Below, one piece after another: positions 7,922 to 11,013 of a DNA stretch of 11,013 bases. The notes under the pieces are model-generated. The model was not told the origin of the DNA and searched no databases. It was given only the letters and a program-made list of their open reading frames with translations. Both the position numbers and the translations under genes were made by a program. The number at the start of each line of letters is the position of its first letter. The first letter of the stretch is position 1. The DNA lies in the NCBI GenBank assembly GCA_005879255.1, contig VBKY01000198.1, positions 1 through 11,013 of the forward strand, read 5' to 3'. Source of the stretch: Deltaproteobacteria bacterium. GTDB taxonomy: Bacteria; Desulfobacterota_B; Binatia; UBA9968.

Positions 7922-8388
7922 CGCCATCAGCGCGAAACGACGATCATATCGCGTGGCCAGGAGCAATCCCGCTGACATCTTTGTATACAGCGGGTCTCGG
8001 CGGCCACATTTTTTTTGACGCGCTCAAGCGGCACGGCAAGCTAGTCGGCACTCGCTGTCGTGCTTGCAAGCAGGTTTATCTGCCGGCGCGCTGCTTCTGC
8101 GAGCGCTGTTTTGGCGCACTCACCGAGGAGGTGGAAGTCAAACCAACCGGCCGGCTCGTGAGTTACACGATTTGTCAAGTTGACCGTGATCGCAGACCGC
8201 TACGGCGCCCCCGAGCTTTGGCGCTCGTGCGATTAGACGGTGCCACCACGGTGCTGCTCCACTATCTGCTCGATGTTACTGAACCCGACCAGATCAGTGT
8301 CGGTCGCCGCGTCGAAGCGATCATCAAACCAAAGAGGCGGCGCATCGGATCCATTCTCGACATCGAAGGTTTTCGCATTGTCAAATGA
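7918..8388 (+). CDS. DUF35 zinc-ribbon/OB-fold protein, copy 2
   Basis: A second DUF35 protein, 156 aa, whose ATG overlaps the stop of copy 1 (ATGA). The order of parts is the same: an amphipathic N-terminal helix (FFDALKRHGKLVGTRC), a zinc ribbon with Cys47-x2-Cys50-x10-Cys61-x2-Cys64 (CRAC and CERC), then an OB-fold starting at PTGRLVSYTI. The four-Cys spacing is identical to copy 1, but the rest is only moderately similar, so the two are divergent paralogues. The likely role is to bind the CoA ester and close the active site of a thiolase-like partner, as established for ChsH2 in the steroid aldolase. Which copy pairs with which thiolase-like protein cannot be read from sequence. Confidence 0.88.
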   Translation: MTPSARNDDHIAWPGAIPLTSLYTAGLGGHIFFDALKRHGKLVGTRCRACKQVYLPARCFCERCFGALTEEVEVKPTGRLVSYTICQVDRDRRPLRRPRALALVRLDGATTVLLHYLLDVTEPDQISVGRRVEAIIKPKRRRIGSILDIEGFRIVK

Positions 8389-8430
8389 GGCGAAAATGTT
8401 TTCGGCGAATGGGACAAGGAGGGAAGAAAT

Positions 8431-8754
8431 ATGGAAGGCGAAAGGGATCGTTTCGGCGAATTCATGAAGCTGCTCGAGCACGCCAAAGAGGATATCTACT
8501 TCGCGGCGAGGGATCAGGAGCTGCTCGCGCAACTCAAAGAACGGCTTACAAAGCTCGATAAACCAGAAGGCGATACATTTCGGCTGTATTGCCCAAAGTG
8601 CCACGGCGTCTTGGAAAGCTACATGTTCATGAAACTTCCCCTTGAGCGCTGCCAGGTCTGCGGCGGCGTTTGGTTCGATAAGGAGGAGATCGAAGCGATC
8701 GCGGGGCTTGTCGGCCGGAGTCCCCTGTTCTTCCCGATGCCGTGGATTCCGTGA
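8431..8754 (+). CDS. TFIIB-type zinc-finger domain protein
   Basis: A 107-aa protein with a strong Shine-Dalgarno (AAGGAGGG, just before 8425) upstream of its ATG. Residues 1-45 are highly charged and probably helical or a short coiled coil (KEDIYFAARDQELLAQLKER). The second half is a zinc ribbon of the zf-TFIIB family: CPKC (Cys54, Cys57), then CQVC (Cys74, Cys77) followed by the family signature GGVWFDKEEIE. No membrane segment or signal peptide is seen. Such bacterial proteins are poorly characterised. It lies 42 nt after the second DUF35 gene in the same direction and so may belong to the operon, but nothing ties it chemically to the pathway. The predicted fold is confident; the function is unknown. 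Confidence 0.82.
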   Translation: MEGERDRFGEFMKLLEHAKEDIYFAARDQELLAQLKERLTKLDKPEGDTFRLYCPKCHGVLESYMFMKLPLERCQVCGGVWFDKEEIEAIAGLVGRSPLFFPMPWIP

Positions 8755-8842
8755 AGCAGCTCGCTCGCAGTGAATTGAACTAACTGATGGCTTCCGATGA
8801 ACCAGTAAAAGGCGCAAAGATTTTTCGCCGAAGGAGGGTGTT

Positions 8843-9211
8843 GTGCATTACAAAGCGGAACCGAGCGTTCGGGACATCATGATGAGCTCACCGATCAGCC
8901 TGCAAAGGGACAAAAAACTGAGTCTAGCGGAGGACGTGATGGCAGGTGGACGGATCCGGCATGTGCCGATTCTAGACGGAGAACATCTGGTCGGCGTGTT
9001 GAGCCAAGCGGACCTCTTCCATTCCGCATTCGCCAAGGCTATGCACCTTCGTCCCCGCGAACAACGAGACCTTGTAGATTCTATCAAGATCGAGGATGTC
9101 ATGAGCAAAAATGTAATCTCGGTTCCCGTCGATACCTCGATCCGGGCCGCCGCGCGCTTGATGATGGAAAAGAAGCTTGGCTGCCTGCCCGTAGTTCAGG
9201 AAAACGGCTAG
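8843..9211 (+). CDS. CBS-domain pair protein, cut short by a frameshift
   Basis: A small two-CBS-domain protein, a module that usually senses adenine nucleotides or metabolites. The GTG start at 8843 has a strong AGGAGG (8832-8837) 5 nt upstream. The first CBS motif covers about residues 8-60 (VRDIMMSSPISL to LVGVLSQADLF). The second starts at about residue 80 (IEDVMSKNVISVPVDTSIRAAARLMMEKKLGCLPVVQENG) and stops at TAG 9209-9211, before its last strand and helix. The missing end, LVGLVTKSDMLRYLAE, is present in the next frame from 9208, so one lost base near 9206-9208 explains the break. As written the product is 122 aa against an expected ~152 aa and should be unstable. A sequencing error is as likely as a real mutation. 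Confidence 0.8.
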   Translation: MHYKAEPSVRDIMMSSPISLQRDKKLSLAEDVMAGGRIRHVPILDGEHLVGVLSQADLFHSAFAKAMHLRPREQRDLVDSIKIEDVMSKNVISVPVDTSIRAAARLMMEKKLGCLPVVQENG

Positions 9212-9300
9212 TCGGGCTTGTCACCAAGAGCGATATGTTACGCTATCTCGCGGAGCGGAAAGACGAAGAAGTCGCGATCGTCGTTGATATCATTTGTTGA
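9208..9300 (+). pseudogene. Detached C-terminal end of the CBS-domain protein
   Basis: Read from CTA at 9208, this frame gives the closing half-motif of the second CBS domain, LVGLVTKSDMLRYLAERKDEE, and then runs to TGA at 9298-9300. It has no start of its own and continues the preceding gene in the -1 frame. The join ENG-LVGLVT is a typical CBS sequence if one base, for example a G, is restored. It has no independent function. Confidence 0.8.
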
Positions 9301-9369
9301 ACCAAATGGGTTAGGACCACTTCTGTGGTTTCCTCGGTCGCTAGCTGGCACGACTGTTTTTCGACTTCT

Positions 9370-10467
9370 TCACGCAATCCGGTGTGACTTTGTTTCATTC
9401 CGATGCTTCGTTAAGTAGGGGATAAACGGCGTGCCGCCGGTCCCTATGGAGTTGGGATTGCGGGCATCTCCTCGGCTTTGCTTGTTAATATAGCTGTGCG
9501 CGTATTCCAGATGGGTGGAACGGAAACGGCAAACCCCGTCGATGGCGGCATTGTAGGCATCGCGCAGCGTCGGACGCGCTCTCCTGTGACGCAGGACATA
9601 CTGGCGCACTGAAGGTCTTGCCTCCACCGCTTCGATAAATGCCCTGTGTCTGGGGGGCATGTAGTCACGCATTTCGTTTAGGTAACTGCGCAACATATCT
9701 TCAGCGTGCGTCAGACCAAGTACGGCGTCGAAGGCGGGAATAATCGAACTCTGCGCGCCGGTTTCGCCACGGAACTTTTGTGGCTCACCCGCGTAGTCCT
9801 CGACTCCTTCGTAGACTACCCCTGACGGAATGTTCGGCTGATTGGCCCAGCCATGGATGTAGGGCCTTACACGATGGAAATAAATGTAAGGGTCGCAGCG
9901 CTCCGGCATGCGCAAAAGGATTTTGTTCATTGCCTCGACCGCTCTGGCAATAGTTGCCAAGGAGTCGGCAACTCGCTCCGGCTCCTCATCTACGACTGCC
10001 CGCTGCGCTGCAACAATGGCCTCAAGCGCCGCACCCGCGGCGGCTTCGATAGCAACATGAATGAGCACAAACCACTCTTCATCCTGACCGCCGAGAAAAT
10101 TCTGCAGCAGGACAATATTGCCAACCTCGATCGGATTATGGCTATCGACTCTTCTCCAGTTGTCGAGCACGTAGGAGGCGTAGGAGAGCACCGGCGGGCG
10201 CCCGAGCATCCGCGCCACCTGATGCCACGGCACGGCAAGGGATGATGGAAGCAAAGTAACCGTTTCCTTTTCTCCCCAGACATAGGCATGGCCAACGAAA
10301 GAAAGAATCACCATGGCTTTCTTTCTTTCCCGATCATCACCAAGTCTCGCTGTGTCAAGCAGCGGCAGCTGTCTAATAAAACTTCGAATCCTACCGGTCA
10401 GCATCAGCTTCGGCAACTCCCTGCCTATTTCTTCCCAACGTACTTCAAGCGGTCGGTCACACGCCAC
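9370..10467 (-). CDS. Indoleamine 2,3-dioxygenase, lacking its N-terminal ~28 residues
   Basis: A heme dioxygenase that opens the pyrrole ring of tryptophan to give N-formylkynurenine. Family blocks seen in order are LPLLDTARL, AYVWG, PPVLSYASYVLDNWRR, EEWFVLIHVAIEAAAG, VYEGVEDYAGEPQKFRGETGAQSS, RDYMPPRHRAFIEAVEARPSV, the proximal heme ligand in RSTHLEYAHSYI (His319) and the C-terminal GTGGT loop. Against human IDO1, Trp11 corresponds to Trp39 and His319 to His346, so about 28 residues are missing. Upstream of Trp11 the homology stops, the GTG at 10467 is weak, and an in-frame TGA lies 10-12 nt further out. On the other strand this stretch reads as cysteine synthase. The rest is intact, with no internal stop. 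It may be a recent pseudogene or one side of an inversion. It is convergent with the CBS gene. Confidence 0.88.
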   Translation of the reverse strand: MACDRPLEVRWEEIGRELPKLMLTGRIRSFIRQLPLLDTARLGDDRERKKAMVILSFVGHAYVWGEKETVTLLPSSLAVPWHQVARMLGRPPVLSYASYVLDNWRRVDSHNPIEVGNIVLLQNFLGGQDEEWFVLIHVAIEAAAGAALEAIVAAQRAVVDEEPERVADSLATIARAVEAMNKILLRMPERCDPYIYFHRVRPYIHGWANQPNIPSGVVYEGVEDYAGEPQKFRGETGAQSSIIPAFDAVLGLTHAEDMLRSYLNEMRDYMPPRHRAFIEAVEARPSVRQYVLRHRRARPTLRDAYNAAIDGVCRFRSTHLEYAHSYINKQSRGDARNPNSIGTGGTPFIPYLTKHRNETKSHRIA

Positions 10468-10619
10468 TGGTCCGGCTCAACCGCGTTCTTGACGGGATCG
10501 GCGCGACGATCTGCGTCAAGATCGAAGCCGCAAATCCTGGGCGCAGCGTCAAGGATCGTATTGCCCTCGCGGTGGTTGAAGATGCAGAACGACGCGGCCT
10601 GCTCAAACCCGGTCGCACC
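10437..10619 (+). pseudogene. cysK: Cysteine synthase, N-terminal fragment
   Basis: The frame starting GTA 10440 reads VLQAVGHTPLVRLNRV, then IGATICVKIEAANPGRSVKDRIA (the PLP-binding Lys lies in SVKDR), and ends LLKPGRT. This is the start of O-acetylserine sulfhydrylase, about the first 60 residues minus the extreme N-terminus. There is no start codon: on the left the frame runs into the reverse strand of the dioxygenase. On the right the homology stops where IVE would follow, and the frame meets a stop at 10659-10661. It is a broken remnant that cannot make enzyme, overlapping the 5' end of the truncated dioxygenase ORF. Confidence 0.85.
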
Positions 10620-10789
10620 ATGGCGGCGTTGAGTCCCTGGCCGAGTTGCCTGCGATCATGACGCACGCCTCTATCCCCGAAGAAAAACAAAAAAAGGCCG
10701 GGCTCGACGACGGGCTTATTGGACTATCCGTCGGAGTCGAAGACGTGGAAGATCTCATTGCCGATCTGGAATACGCGTTGGGCGGATGA
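10620..10789 (+). pseudogene. Cystathionine gamma-synthase/lyase-type enzyme, C-terminal fragment
   Basis: The frame from 10622 reads GGVESLAELPAIMTHASIPE, then a lysine-rich stretch, and DGLIGLSVGVEDVEDLIADLEYALGG to TGA at 10787-10789. This is the unmistakable tail of the Cys/Met-metabolism PLP enzyme family (cystathionine gamma-synthase/lyase, O-acetylhomoserine sulfhydrylase). Nothing of the other ~330 residues is present. It is joined out of frame to the cysteine synthase fragment. Such genes often stand next to cysK, so a single deletion across two neighbours explains the fusion. It is not functional. Confidence 0.87.
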
Positions 10790-10798
10790 CGGAACTGG

Positions 10799-10870
10799 GT
10801 TCAAAACGTTCAAGTCGTTTAAGCCATTCAAAACGTTTTGAACGATTGGAATTTTTGGAACGACTGGAAC
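10799..10870. repeat. 72-bp palindromic array of eight 9-bp units
   Basis: Starting 9 nt after the broken CGS-type gene, the sequence divides exactly into eight 9-mers. Four have the form (G/A)TT(C/T)AAnnC: GTTCAAAAC, GTTCAAGTC, GTTTAAGCC, ATTCAAAAC. Four are in the opposite sense: GTTTTGAAC, GATTGGAAT, TTTTGGAAC, GACTGGAAC. The switch is at 10834/10835, where the two inner units are near-perfect complements. The whole can fold into a long imperfect hairpin. No terminal repeats or target duplication were recognised. It is related in style to the array at 7322-7375. Confidence 0.8.
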
Positions 10871-10940
10871 TCTTCCCGGAGGAGGAGGCTATTCTTTTCG
10901 CCTATCGATAATATTTGATCGTGAATACAACGGGACGGAG

Positions 10941-11013
10941 ATGCTTAGTCAATTGGACTCTTACGAAGTGGATGCCGAGCGCGGCTTTTTGCCCAGGCCG
11001 GACCCTCTGGAAC
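10941..11013 (+). CDS. Indoleamine 2,3-dioxygenase, first 24 codons (runs off the window)
   Basis: The ATG at 10941, with a GGGACGGAG purine stretch directly in front, opens MLSQLDSYEVDAERGFLPRPDPLE, open to the window edge. YEVDAERGFLPRPDPLE matches the conserved N-terminal segment of the dioxygenase family (human IDO1 has YHIDEEVGFALPNPQE from Tyr15). This is the very part the minus-strand copy at 9370-10467 lacks. From 24 codons it cannot be said whether a complete second gene follows or only the cut-off 5' end of the first. The upstream gap 10871-10940 holds an AGGAGGAGG run (10879-10887) with no start in range, and an AT-rich stretch (10903-10916) that could include a -10 element. Confidence 0.68.
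   Translation, partial: MLSQLDSYEVDAERGFLPRPDPLE

Noticed and set aside
9196..9215. Programmed -1 frameshifting at GGAAAAC in the CBS gene.
   Set aside because: The heptamer does not fit X XXY YYZ in the zero frame (G GAA AAC re-pairs poorly), there is no obvious downstream stem, and two-CBS proteins are not known to need recoding. A one-base loss is simpler.
9313..9334. Hairpin AGGACCAC-TTCT-GTGGTTTCCT as a transcription terminator after the CBS gene.
   Set aside because: The fully paired stem is short, needs a bulge to extend, and no run of T follows on either strand. It may still slow polymerase between the convergent genes, but I cannot support a terminator call.
9853..10632. Open frames on the plus strand opposite the dioxygenase gene (for example 9853-10245 and 10288-10632).
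   Set aside because: They lie antisense to a strongly conserved dioxygenase frame, show no family motif and have no ribosome site. They are shadows of the real gene.
10799..10870. A small CRISPR array.
   Set aside because: Units are 9 bp with no spacers, orientation flips in the middle, and there are no cas genes. It is an oligomer-built palindrome.
10879..10887. AGGAGGAGG as the ribosome binding site of a short leader peptide or of the IDO start.
   Set aside because: No ATG, GTG or TTG lies 4-12 nt downstream, and the IDO ATG at 10941 is over 50 nt away with its own GGGACGGAG stretch.

Overview
The window looks like a chromosomal accessory region from an uncultured bacterium of moderately high G+C, with dense, mostly co-directional genes. 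Its style (DUF35/thiolase-like pairs, an AMP-forming acyl-CoA ligase, an indoleamine dioxygenase, small palindromic intergenic repeats) recalls environmental lineages such as those once called Deltaproteobacteria. That placement is a guess; no marker gene is present. All readings are by eye; no alignment or search was run.

Left part (1-1717): the 3' end of a 2-oxoacid dehydrogenase acyltransferase (E2), then a complete dihydrolipoyl dehydrogenase (E3). E1 is presumably upstream, outside the window.

Centre (about 1782-8388): a tight operon behind a promoter with a perfect TATAAT. It encodes an MIO-type aromatic amino acid ammonia-lyase (PAL/TAL-like, with an unusual Cys-Leu selectivity pair), an AMP-forming acyl-CoA ligase (4-nt overlap), two thiolase-fold proteins (8-nt overlap with each other) and two DUF35 zinc-ribbon/OB-fold proteins (4-nt overlap with each other). 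Both thiolase-like proteins lack the nucleophilic Cys, the GHP-motif His and the C-terminal Cys of real thiolases, but both keep a Tyr-rich active-site-like segment. My reading is that an aromatic amino acid is deaminated to an aryl-acrylate, activated to its CoA ester, and then handled by a non-thiolytic thiolase-like/DUF35 complex. Precedents are the Ltp2/ChsH2 steroid retro-aldolase and the PhlC/PhlB acyltransferase components. Retro-aldol release of an aromatic aldehyde plus acetyl-CoA is one testable option, but it needs a hydratase that is not in the window. Two small genes follow: a TFIIB-type zinc-finger protein and a CBS-pair protein broken by a frameshift.

Right part (9300-11013): a rearranged zone. 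An indoleamine 2,3-dioxygenase (IDO) on the minus strand lacks about 28 N-terminal residues. Its 5' end abuts an N-terminal fragment of cysteine synthase, which is fused to the last ~55 codons of a cystathionine gamma-synthase/lyase-type gene. A 72-bp palindrome of eight 9-bp units follows. At the very end, on the plus strand, the first 24 codons of an IDO begin, which is almost exactly the part the minus-strand IDO lacks. This suggests an inversion, or two head-to-head IDO copies with decay between them, or a mis-assembly.
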